Source of the DNA: Peronospora farinosa
Taxonomy: Eukaryota > Oomycota > Peronosporomycetes > Peronosporales > Peronosporaceae
Reading direction: 5' to 3'
Assembly: GCA_947646735.1 (NCBI GenBank)
Contig: CANTFK010000987.1
Location: 620,001 to 684,000 of the forward strand
Length of the DNA stretch: 64,000 bases
In this document: positions 31,593 through 41,842 of the stretch, piece by piece
Layout: each line of letters begins with the position of its first letter
How positions within the stretch are numbered: position 1 is the stretch's first letter
Notes under the pieces: model-generated
Databases searched by the model: none
Seen by the model: only the letters and a program-made list of their open reading frames with translations
Told to the model about the DNA's origin: nothing
Translations under genes and position numbers: made by a program

Positions 31593-34500
31593 TCAACGTA
31601 TGCTAGAATCCGATCGGGTATCCCCTGTCATACGTGACGGCTGCGTTGAATTACCAGAGCGGCCGTAAAGCTGACGTGCTGGAAACAGCGTGTTCGCATC
31701 CTCGCTATCACCGGTCGATGTCGAGAGCACATTGGCGTCGGGAGCAGTGTGTAACATCGAAGATTCAACCGATTGATAGCGAAATACCTGGCCATCGTTG
31801 CTACCGGAACTGCTCGCACGGCTAAGCTCATCGGATGACATCAATTGAGGAAGACCATCGTCGACGCGAACAGCCTGCGCCTTTTGCTGCTGATGTGCAT
31901 CAAAAGATGCAGAGAAGTTTAGTTGAAAATTATCCAGGGTAGCATCGCTGTCACAGCTCTGCCTTGGCGTGCTCGATGGCGTCGTGGTAATAGGTACATT
32001 GGTTGTTGAGACGTTCTGCTGCACAACCTGTAGCTGCTCCGTCGTTCGAAAACGATCAGGAATATAAGCAGGTGGCGTATTCATTTTGCGTTGCTGCGAC
32101 ATTGCGACCTCTGGACTGTCGCTGGCGCGAACGGGGCTCGACGTTGCAAGGTCTGAAGCAGGCACGGCGGTAGCTGAAGACAGCGGGGTGGCAGGCAGCG
32201 TCACCGGATCCAAGCTCGTTCTGCAAATACTGCTACCGCAAGCGCTACTGCTGGGAAAAGAAGAAAACGAAACCCTGCCGGATGTTTGCAAATGACTTTT
32301 CAAAACGTCATCACCGCTCGTCTGCATCGTTTCACTGTTGGCTGGCAGCACCACCGACATCGGAATAACAGGCGACGCGAAGGTAGTCGTTTGATCGTGT
32401 TCCACTATACCTTGCACTCTAGGACGAGCAGTTTCGTCGTCCCGCTGGGCTCCTGCAAGGATCGCTCCTTTCACAATAGTAGAGCCGAGATTAGCGTCGG
32501 TATCAAAGCGGTCATCGGATCGGGATGTGGACTCCGACGTCGGAGAACTCATGTCGCTTGCCTCCTTCTGGGCATCCAGTACCACATGGTTCGCGGAATC
32601 GTCACGGTAGTTCAATGGCCGTTGGCACTCCTCCACGTCGTCAGCGCCTAAAGTATCTTCGCGGCTATTTGATCGTATATGTTTCGCCAAAGCTGGTGTT
32701 TTACCACACTTGCTATTAGGCGATGTTGCCGTACGCTCATGTGGGGGACATACTCCATTAGCTTGGTCAGCAGTGCTTGAGATCCCGCTGGGTGTGTGGG
32801 GGACAGCGCACCTACCGTCCTTCAGTTGAGACAAGAAAATGCCGTCTTGATCCTCCACGTGGTTATTGCGCCCAGGAACCGTATTCTTTCTTGCAAAAAA
32901 GTCTGCTTCAGTATCGCCCTCACGCTGCTTGTCGTCAGTGACTTGCATTTTGCTCTGCTTCGGCGGTACGTGCATTTGGTTATGTTCGTTATCAGCAAAG
33001 CCCTTCACTTTCGAACGTTGTAGCTGGTGGTCGTAATCAAGCAGATCTCTCGCGACTGTTGTCGCTTCTTTGATCGTATTAGGTTTCACTTCTTCCGTCG
33101 TTTTGACTTCTGCTAGAGCATGGTCCCAAGATAGCGAACCTATCGACATGTCTGCAATGGACGGGCGCTCTAGCGTCTTGCGGGTTGCAATGTGGGCAGA
33201 CGGAGACGGAGCTGGCAACGCCGGGCTTCCTGCAAATTCTTGTGCCTTTGTCTCCTCGGCATTATCGTCGATTGGTTTATAAGGTGGTGGTGTCGTTAAC
33301 GAAAGCGTGTCCATTCCACTTGCACAACGTTCTTCTTCGTCATCCGATGCACCCATCGACGTCTCTGAATCTTCATCATTCTCGTGGATCCACGCTGCTT
33401 TCTTGCCGCTTTCACGCGACGCACCGCGTTCCTGCATACCTGTCGTATTTAACGGCGCCAATTTTGGCAGCAAACGCTCTACACCCTCCTCATGATATTG
33501 CTGTTCAGGAATTGGCGGAGCGACGGCAAGCTTGAATGAGTCCTCGTACGTATCAATGTCAATCGAGCTGGTAGAAGAATCCGAGCTTGTCGACTCACGA
33601 CCCTGCTGGATTTCGTGTCCGCGCAGATGCAAATGTTTACCTTCATTTCCACCATCTCGAGGTGCATTCGGGTGCATTATCTCTGTACTCATGCTGCTGA
33701 GCTCTATCGGAAAAGTAGGCGTAGTCAGCGCGCTCAAATCCAACGGTGGAACATCCAGGTCGTCTAGCGTAGAGCCGTATGGGCCAAAATCGGGAGGAAT
33801 TACCGGGTGGTCGTCTAATGTCGCGCCATACGCTCCAAAGTCGCTTGGTGGAGCCTGACACATGGGCGGAGGCATATCAAATCCATGCTTATCGCAACTT
33901 GCTTGCTGCAGCGCGGACATGTAGGCATCAGGCGTGCAATGTTGGGTGCCGGATCGGGTGATGAACTCGTCTTCGCGCTGGAGTTGCTTTAGTCTTTCCC
34001 GACTGCTTAGCTCCTGGAGCCGACTGAAGTTGCTCACATTGCCACTGCCTGCCCCCCCTAGCATGTCACTACTACTGCTGCGTGACAACCCATGATGAGG
34101 ACGTTGCGAGGTATTGATGGCTGAACATTCAAAAATGGAGACCGAGAGTGGCCCCGGCATTTGCAACGTGTAGCGGTCTTCACCTCTAGTGATGGAATCA
34201 CCGAGTGACAGACTCTGGCTCGGTCGAAAGTCTGACGATTGCATGCGCTGGCTTCCACGGCGGGAGTGCGAATGCCCGTAATCCTGCTGCTGATAGTGCC
34301 GCGATCGCTGATACAGCTCCGCATCCGGTTCCCCCCGCGAATAATGCCGCGATCTGGAATTTACACCATACCCCGGAATCGGCAATGTGCTGGACATGGG
34401 GTGACTCGATGGCTTTTCATGGCGCATGGACTGCAAATAGATCTTCGGCACGTCCTCTTCACGGTGGCCATGTTGTCCACTTACCCGCGATGTCATATAC

Positions 34501-35672
34501 GATGCACGGCAGTCATCATCCTTGTAGCCCAAGAAACTCATCGAAATGGTCGACGAGTGAGGAGGTTCCACTAGCGCTGACGTCGGTTTGGGAGCGTTCG
34601 TGATCACCTGAAAGCAGTGCATACAAATACGCAACTTGCGCACGTCGTCTCTTCCATTTGTCGCCGCAAAGTTGTAGCTCTCAATCGGAAACTCTTTACT
34701 GCACGCGGCACAGACGACTTCGCCACATTTCCTGCAGTTCATCTTCCTAAGCAGTAAAAGGGAAAAGGAATCCCGACATACAGCACATTTGGCTCGATGC
34801 CTTCTTGGAACAAGCTCGAGATCACTCAGATATCTCTGTTCATTAAGACGTTTGCTCCGGAGCATATTACGAACCTGTGCGACAAACAGCACTCTGGCTC
34901 GCAGCAAACTCATCGGCACCGATGTATGGTCCTTCAAATTAAGTTGGACCAAGTAAATGACGTCCAAATGTCCAGGTCGTTCTTCACTTTCCACGACAAC
35001 AAGTCCAGAATTATACATACTGCCTCGTACGAACCCAAACTCCTTTTTCAGATCTTCACAACCTGGTAATTTGATCGAATGTTGTCCTAAGACCCACCCT
35101 TTCCGTCCTTTAGCATCAATAAACTTGTCTTGACACTCCAAGTAGCAAAAATCTCGATGAGGAACACCATGAGGCATCTGGATGACCATCCACTTGGCTG
35201 TCACTTGATGCAGCGGTTTCTCCTTTGTCCGTCGTGCTAAAGTGTGCAAAATAACACCATCGTAAAACCACTCACGATGAGCTTGTGCAAACTCCTTCAT
35301 CTGTTTTGTTGAGCCTAATTCAAAGAGAGAAGCCACTTCTTTTATCGTGCCTGGAACACTTGTTACCCCGCACATAATAGCGCCGGAAAGTGCCGTACCA
35401 GTGGCATTTGAACGCGGAGAACCGGCATAGATTTGGACACCATTATGTTTCTCCATGTGACGCCAGATCATGGGACCACCAATGCTCCGGGCACGTTCAA
35501 CAAGCTCGAGAGCTGCTTCACATGATTTACGGACAAAATAAGCGCGTTCTCTTGACGAAAAAGTCGGTAATGTAAAGTAATTTTCACGTAAAGGGGTCCA
35601 GGCACGAGATGAAGATCGAGGAGACTCATTATGGGACGCATGACGCCCAGCCAAACGCGACGACGAGAGCAT
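31593..35672 (-). CDS. START-FYVE domain protein
   Basis: A single exon; the first true ATG gives 1359 codons. A START-like lipid-binding domain spans about residues 35-275 (HMEKHNGVQIYAGSP, EWFYDGVILHTLA, QMPHGVPHRDFCYLEC). A FYVE-type zinc finger follows at about 295-355 with eight Cys positions (CAVC... CRKCGEVVCAAC... CMHC). The basic loop reads RKMNCRKCG instead of the canonical R(R/K)HHCR, so phosphatidylinositol-3-phosphate binding may be weaker or altered. The C-terminal 1000 residues are Ser/Thr/Pro-rich, low in complexity and probably disordered. Such START-FYVE proteins form a large family in oomycetes and are thought to act at endosomal membranes; the ligand is unknown. Confidence 0.88.
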   Translation of the reverse strand: MLSSSRLAGRHASHNESPRSSSRAWTPLRENYFTLPTFSSRERAYFVRKSCEAALELVERARSIGGPMIWRHMEKHNGVQIYAGSPRSNATGTALSGAIMCGVTSVPGTIKEVASLFELGSTKQMKEFAQAHREWFYDGVILHTLARRTKEKPLHQVTAKWMVIQMPHGVPHRDFCYLECQDKFIDAKGRKGWVLGQHSIKLPGCEDLKKEFGFVRGSMYNSGLVVVESEERPGHLDVIYLVQLNLKDHTSVPMSLLRARVLFVAQVRNMLRSKRLNEQRYLSDLELVPRRHRAKCAVCRDSFSLLLLRKMNCRKCGEVVCAACSKEFPIESYNFAATNGRDDVRKLRICMHCFQVITNAPKPTSALVEPPHSSTISMSFLGYKDDDCRASYMTSRVSGQHGHREEDVPKIYLQSMRHEKPSSHPMSSTLPIPGYGVNSRSRHYSRGEPDAELYQRSRHYQQQDYGHSHSRRGSQRMQSSDFRPSQSLSLGDSITRGEDRYTLQMPGPLSVSIFECSAINTSQRPHHGLSRSSSSDMLGGAGSGNVSNFSRLQELSSRERLKQLQREDEFITRSGTQHCTPDAYMSALQQASCDKHGFDMPPPMCQAPPSDFGAYGATLDDHPVIPPDFGPYGSTLDDLDVPPLDLSALTTPTFPIELSSMSTEIMHPNAPRDGGNEGKHLHLRGHEIQQGRESTSSDSSTSSIDIDTYEDSFKLAVAPPIPEQQYHEEGVERLLPKLAPLNTTGMQERGASRESGKKAAWIHENDEDSETSMGASDDEEERCASGMDTLSLTTPPPYKPIDDNAEETKAQEFAGSPALPAPSPSAHIATRKTLERPSIADMSIGSLSWDHALAEVKTTEEVKPNTIKEATTVARDLLDYDHQLQRSKVKGFADNEHNQMHVPPKQSKMQVTDDKQREGDTEADFFARKNTVPGRNNHVEDQDGIFLSQLKDGRCAVPHTPSGISSTADQANGVCPPHERTATSPNSKCGKTPALAKHIRSNSREDTLGADDVEECQRPLNYRDDSANHVVLDAQKEASDMSSPTSESTSRSDDRFDTDANLGSTIVKGAILAGAQRDDETARPRVQGIVEHDQTTTFASPVIPMSVVLPANSETMQTSGDDVLKSHLQTSGRVSFSSFPSSSACGSSICRTSLDPVTLPATPLSSATAVPASDLATSSPVRASDSPEVAMSQQRKMNTPPAYIPDRFRTTEQLQVVQQNVSTTNVPITTTPSSTPRQSCDSDATLDNFQLNFSASFDAHQQQKAQAVRVDDGLPQLMSSDELSRASSSGSNDGQVFRYQSVESSMLHTAPDANVLSTSTGDSEDANTLFPARQLYGRSGNSTQPSRMTGDTRSDSSIR

Positions 35673-37486
35673 AGTTGACTTGGGACAAGAATGATGGTCT
35701 TTCACTTATGATGTTGAGGGAAAAAGTAGAAACGAAAAGCGAGACAAAAAGAGATGGGACTATAATCTCAAAAGAGCTCATACAAACAAAAAAAGGGGAA
35801 GTTGGGACAAATGAAGTCGGACACAGGCTGACGTACGATCGTCACGACAAGACGAGCAAGTTGCAGTTTGGGAGTCCTGAGTCGCAAAAAACCTTACGCT
35901 ATTGTCTATATGATGAGGGTGCATGATACTATGATTATTCTATGCTTACAAACACAACGTCATCTAGATTGAATTTTCCCGGATCCCTCCCTATCCAATC
36001 AATAATATTTAATTAAACAGAATGTTTTGTACCCCTTTTAAAGAAGAACGTCGATCGATAACTAAAAGCTTTAATCACTTTATGTAAAACCACAATTTGC
36101 ACCACCTCTGCAGCTTGCATATGCATTTCTGGAACCGCAAAAGTCACAATTACTGCCCATGCATAGCAGATACGTTAGGTTGTTGCAAACAAACACACAA
36201 AAAGGATCGGCAATGATAAAAACGGTGACGTCAAGGCTTTAGTTCTTCTTGTTTGCTTCCACTTTTGAACATGTGAACCATATCTTGGATGTTTCAGAGG
36301 CCGGTATATGCTTAAACTGCCCCAAAAGGCCGATATGAGGCGCAATCCTGTGCAAGTTTAGGCACATGGCGGGCCAACGGTGTTAGCGCAATAATGGTTC
36401 AGCTAGAAAGCAAAATGCTGCGATCTTCTAGCGCACCGGATATCAATGTCGAAGCTGGAACAAACTCTACTTTGTGTCTACAATGAGGTCATCTATGGCT
36501 ATTACGATATTGCAAATGAAATGAATGGGTAGATAAAGCGCACATTCGTGAAGCGATGTCTTCTATTAGGGCCACGAGATTTTGGTTTCTGACGTAAGCG
36601 ACATCACAGCGGCTGACAAGAGCCAAAGCGATGATAAAGAGAGTCTTAGCTGTGCAGCATCATGTTCCACATCCAAGTTCGATAGGTGGGCCAATTTCTC
36701 TGGACCCTTTGGTGTACATGCAGTTAAAGGTCCACAGCCGAAGTGGCAGCGAAAGTAGCAACCTGAAGACTACAATGAGAGTGGCAAGTTGTCGTTACAT
36801 GACGTCAGTGACACACCATATGACTACTCCAGACGCCCATCGTCATTGTGTTTTACGTGTTCAGGTTTGTGTAGATGTTGCCGTGCCTTAGATAGGTTTC
36901 ATCTTTATCATGCTGATGTCGACAGTGCAGCAGCGCTACATGTGCAAGCAATGCGTCAGATTTTTTCGTCAATCGGTATAGCGGACATCCTAAAGCGGAG
37001 CCTACTATTTAGATCTCAGCTTTTTTAGACGTGAGATCGCCACGTCTCCAGAAGAATTTGTGCTCGGTCTTTCTCGACAAATGTTCACGAGTTTTCGGCG
37101 GCTCTGCGGAGCCTTCAACGCTCACTAACATTGTGTCGAAAGACGCGCAGGTTTTTACCACCAGCTGCAGTACTTGTAGATACAGCCTAGAAGAAACCAG
37201 ACAAAAAATTCAGTCAAAGCATTTCTACTTGAGCTTGGTCACAGACCGCAATTTTCATCGTAACAATTTGTCCGATTGGTTGAGGATGTAGACATATACA
37301 TAAGAAGTGAATAAAGCCACATAACACACATACTTGTTGATGAACATAGTAACCAGTCCAACGACAAAGAAGCCTCTCTCAACAATGTGTCTGCATACGT
37401 ACAGCTACTTTTGCGCAGGAGGCACGTACCCATGCTGAGAAGCGTACGATTGGGCCATCTACGATGCAGCAGCAAAACTTCATAAG
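35673..37486. other. Intergenic region with possible gene relic at about 36620-37230 (+)
   Basis: Promoter side of the START-FYVE gene, then AT-rich sequence. Between about 36620 and 37230 several plus-strand fragments look coding: one has closely spaced Cys pairs (CFTCSGLCRCC), another MSTVQQRYMCKQCV, a third SPEEFVLGLSRQMFTSFRR. They lie in different frames with stops. This suggests a decayed zinc-binding protein gene, not identified. Confidence 0.3.
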
Positions 37487-38402
37487 TCAAGACGCCACCA
37501 AGTAAGAAAAACACAGCTGTATCCAAACCTTGGCCATGAATTCCGGGTGCTCCTCTGCTTCATGAAGCACAAAAGCTCCAGCTTTTGATGCTATTCCTTC
37601 ATGTTGCCGCAACAGTGTCTCCGTTTCCTCGGCAGCTGGACGATAAGTAGCTGTTGGGTCCATGTTCATGTCCAATGTACCCTCACGGAACTGCGGGTGG
37701 AAGAGTATAATGAGCAAACTCAAAATAGCGTTGCCACACATGAGAAGGCCCACGAAAGTGGGCAGTGAGCCATCCATGCCAAAGTCCATAAAGCCCACAA
37801 TGAAGATAAAGGCTGTACGTCCACGGTATGTGAATAAAAAGCCAAATTGCTGACGAATCCAAGGTTCCATGTGCTTAAAGCGACATTCAAATGCCAGCAA
37901 TAGTAGTGCAAAAATACTACATTCAAAAAGTCATATCATATGTTATTATCATCAAATGTTAACAATATAACAATTCAAGTTAGAAATATACAATACGAAT
38001 TTAGAAACGTACATGGCATAGACGGAGATAAAGAAACATGTAATGTCGAGCACCACGAGATTAAATAGTCCCAGGAAGCCTGCAAGCGCTTGTAATACTG
38101 CCAATACCACGTTCGCATAGCGCAGATAGCGCATGAGCGTCGCCGCTTCCATCATTTTCATCCTATAGAAACATTCTAACGTTAGCTACTTTCAATTTCT
38201 AAAAAGTCTAAAATTTCTAAAACTTTTCACACTTTTGCCAATACGTGGACGGGGTCGACCGATTCGACAGGGACGTAAAGCCGTCCACATTGCCAATCTC
38301 CTGCCGGCGGATGCTGCCTGGATCCCCCGCGTTGCTCATCACCGCCTGCTGCGGATTCAGCGGTGCACGGAGCAGTCGTTCCTGCGCGTCGTTCTCAAAC
38401 AT
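37487..38402 (-). CDS. COPI-associated (TVP15-like) multi-spanning membrane protein, 3 exons
   Basis: Predicted exons on the minus strand: 38233-38402, 38013-38162 and 37487-37916, with introns of 70 and 96 bp (donors GTGTGA and GTACGT, acceptors CTATAG and ATGTAG), giving 249 codons in frame. The protein has a polar N-terminus and about four hydrophobic segments: RYANVVLAVLQALAGFLGLF, VVLDITCFFISVYAIIFALL, FIFIVGFMDFG and VGLLMCGNAILSLLIILF. A conserved-looking FGFLFTYRGR loop and a cytosolic tail follow. This matches the COPI-associated/TVP15 family of small Golgi proteins. A second ATG at 38337-38339 is an alternative start. The exact 3' end is uncertain. Confidence 0.75.
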
Positions 38403-38787
38403 TCGCACAGATGATTCAGTGTTATTTCTATACAAGTCGATTTGGAAGCCATTTAGAAAAAAAACAGGCGTTATGTACTGTCGCAAAAAGCGTTCTACAA
38501 CCTGGATTGAACGTTTTGTAGCGCCGTTTATTTTGGTAATTTTATGACTCTTTTGTGTCAAAAATGATACAGTATGTTGTTAAGCAAAGGACTATAACGT
38601 GTTAACAACAAATGTGCAAGTGCTCAATTTACAAAAATACACGCACATGACCACATATGTATGACCTGCTGCTCTTGTGTGGTCTACTGCGTTTTGTTTG
38701 TCCTGCTTTCTCAATCACGTCCAAACCTTACTTCCTTACTTCCACCGTTTTTCTCGTTGCAGCTTTCTCTTCAATCGAGTCACCAAC

Positions 38788-41025
38788 TTACTTCTGAATG
38801 ACTTTCGTGGCGCGATACGTAAAGTCCTCAAAGTACTCCCGCTCGCGGTCCACTGAATCTAACATGCGCCATTCGGGTGTATCCACCGGTACCTGGTTAA
38901 TGAACTCATTGTCCACATACTTGGCATCGGCATCGTCGATCACGTCCGGCACCCATTCCGGCTGCATTTTCTTCTGCTGTAGAGCCTCCCAATCGATACC
39001 TTCGAAAAAAGGATGCTTCATAATAGAAAATGGCACGGCTTCATTCGCTCCTAGTCGCTTCGATGGATCACGTTCAATCAAACCGGCAAGCAATGACTGT
39101 ACATCTTCGGGCAGTTCGGGTGGAATGTATAGGAAACCCTCAGCAATGTTGCGGTACATGATGGCCTTATTGTCGTCCTTGAATGGCGTGCGTCCAATGT
39201 ACATTTCAAAGATGAGAATACCCAAGCTCCACCAATCGCAAGTCATGTCGTAAGTTGCAGGAGCTTCGCCCTTCTTAGGATTCGCAGCAACGAGAACCTC
39301 GGGCGATATGTATTCCGGCGAACCGGCAAGTGAATGAGCCTTCTTGTCACCCTCGTCCCTCGCATATGTCGAGAGGCCAAAGTCCACGAGGACGATGTGA
39401 CCATCCTTTTGAACAAGAATGTTTTCTGGCTTGAGGTCACGGTAAATGATGTCTAGACTGTGCAGGTGTGCTAGACCCGCTACCAACTCTGCAGCGTAAA
39501 ACTTAATGCGTGCAGGCGTCAGCTTTAGCTCGTCATTCTGATTCATCGTCAAATGATGGCGTAGATCACCACCATTATAAAACTCCATCCCCATGTACAC
39601 CTTATCTTCATTCTGGAAAGCAAATAGCAGCGACGCAACAAACGGATGGCGCACTTCGCGCAGCATGTCACGCTCAATCTTTGCGTTGCGACGCATGTTG
39701 TCGTCCATTCCAATCTTCGTGATAATCTTAATGGCGTAGACTTTTCCATCGGGGCCACGGGCAGACAACACGCGACCGTATGTTCCAGTGCCCAGAACCT
39801 TAAGCAGCTCAAAATCTTCAATCTTAATCGTCGACTTGGATTTGCCTCGATCCGATTCTGGAGCAGGTGCTGACGGCGTGGTGCTCGATGCTCCAGCAAC
39901 ACCACTTTGCACCTGGGACGCGCCTAATCCAACCTCCTCTTCATTGCTCACCGACATTGCCATCATCGAGCGAGTAAGCACTTCTTTCTCCATATCTTCC
40001 ACTTCTTCTGCTTCGCCTGAAAAGATCATATCACGCTGTCGAACAGCATCTTTCTGCGTGGCTGAATCCAAATGGTTTACCATAAATCGATAGTACTTCC
40101 ACGTACTATTTGTAAATCTCCGATCTCCTGAAACGTGCATCATCATGCCATTGCGAAGAAGTGCTGTACCAAGTAACAATGCTTCTTCAGCAGTCGAACA
40201 CGTCACACCTCCTTGCATTGGACGATTAAGTCCATGACAAAGCATCCATTCCAATACCTCTTTACCCGTAACAACAGTTGGATGTGGTTTCAAGTACAAA
40301 CTCCGATCTCGACTTGGTATCTCCTGTCTCATCTGTTCCGCACAAGTCCACAATTGCCATAAACTTGGTTCTCTCACAATACGACTGGAAATTCGTACTT
40401 TGCCTTGAATCCGTTTCATTTTTCCACCTGGACGTAATTGTAAATCGTACCAGGCGACTCGTTCTTCCCCACTAGTGTTCATGTCTTCTAGACTGAGTAA
40501 AAGTCGTCCCAGATCTTCGTTTTCCACTCGTCCTTTATCTTTGCACTTAACCAGCACATATTTAGCATTCACAAGGTCCGTCTGAATACCAAAAGTATAT
40601 TCTTCGGATGCAGCAGCTGCCCCAATTCCAAGAGGTTGATGGGACTCGACATTGCTCTCTAATGAGCGCAAGACAGCGGCTTTTAATGGACTCCAGACGG
40701 GATTTAAATGCCGCATATGAGGCGTGCGTTGTTTCTCGCCTTTAATCTCCCGTTTATTCTCATCCAGTAGCACTAAAGTACAGTAAGAATTCCGACCACG
40801 TCCAGATTCAGCTGGTAATAAGTCCCAGGCCTCAATGGGCGTAACTTTAAGTAAGTATCGACGCTTGGCCTTAATACGTGTCTTGCCATTTGAGTATTGA
40901 CAATGACTCTGAGTACCTATATATGTTATTTGGGTTAACGTTAGACACACTTTTTTTCTTCTTCGTTTTCACTTAAAGCGACAGGGGAGAAGAAACGTAC
41001 GTGTTGAAAGTCTTCGACTTGACAT
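38788..41025 (-). CDS. C2-DEP-AGC-type protein kinase, 2 exons
   Basis: Predicted exons 41001-41025 (ATG plus 22 nt) and 38788-40916, with an intron of 84 bp (GTACGT...TATAG), giving 717 codons. A C2-like domain lies at about residues 27-185 and a DEP domain at about 190-290. The kinase domain is at about 375-650 with GTGTYGRV, the Lys in YAIKII, YRDLKPEN, DFG and a T-loop AGSPEYISPE. An AGC C-tail ends with a hydrophobic motif FEDFTY. These are the features of an active AGC Ser/Thr kinase with membrane-targeting modules; substrates are unknown. Without the small first exon the frame has no convincing ATG, because the frame upstream of 40916 runs through the intron. Confidence 0.88.
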
Positions 41026-41842
41026 GATAATCGAAACACAGTCTTTTTGATAAAGAAAAGAAAGAGGCTGTGGTTTCAGGGCTGGCACAACACTGTCGTG
41101 TAGTTGTGGCGAAGGTTTGGGTTTTTTAATCAATTGAGAACACCGTTTTGAGAGAGTGAAAAAACCCTGGGAGAAGTGGGTGTTAAGGACGAGGGGTACG
41201 AACTGAATCGAGATGGTAGATAAAGAGGGCTGGTGCTATTACTGCGTTATTACTCAATTTTCATAACGTAACTGCTGATATGATGAGATCATGCTTCTAT
41301 TTTGCCGATTGAAGACTTTATTTACTTTTACATCAGCGTTTTACTAGCTCCAGATGTACATGCGAACACGGGAAAGCAAAGGAGTCAGACAAAATTGCTG
41401 TGTTGTAGGGTAGGGCAATGCTAAATTGCATTTACTTTTGTACCAAATCATGACTACAATTGTCCTATAATGAACATGTGCCTCTGTGCAATCTCACTGC
41501 TGATTTCTATGATACGTCAGGATTCTTCCATATTTTATAGCACCAGCTTTTTGATATATAGTCAGAAGTGTTTTGCTTTAAATGTATCAAATAAAGGATT
41601 GTGGTAAAGCCAGTAGGTCAAAACGTATTATGTAGTGAATCAGAGTTGTAACTGATTACATGTAAATTGTTTACCTACTCTGTTCCATTTGACTAATTTA
41701 ATGTAACGAAATTTAGTACCTTTCAGAATTCTTAATCATAGCGAGCCTAGTTTTATAACGTAATACTAGGATCACATATCACTAAATAGGGGTTAATCTT
41801 CTTCGTATCACCAGTAAATAATCGCCCCAATCCGTGGGAAGA
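41026..41842. other. Divergent intergenic region
   Basis: About 0.8 kb of AT-rich sequence between the divergent kinase and protease genes. No gene seen; presumably holds both promoters. No clear oomycete initiator could be fixed. Confidence 0.5.

Noticed and set aside
31593..35672. Many plus-strand frames of 60-130 codons
   Set aside because: They are antisense to the START-FYVE gene's low-complexity region, where open antisense frames arise easily.
38217..38561. Frame upstream of the COPI-associated gene start as N-terminal extension
   Set aside because: The part before 38402 begins without a convincing ATG context and has no similarity; the start at 38402 (or 38339) is preferred.
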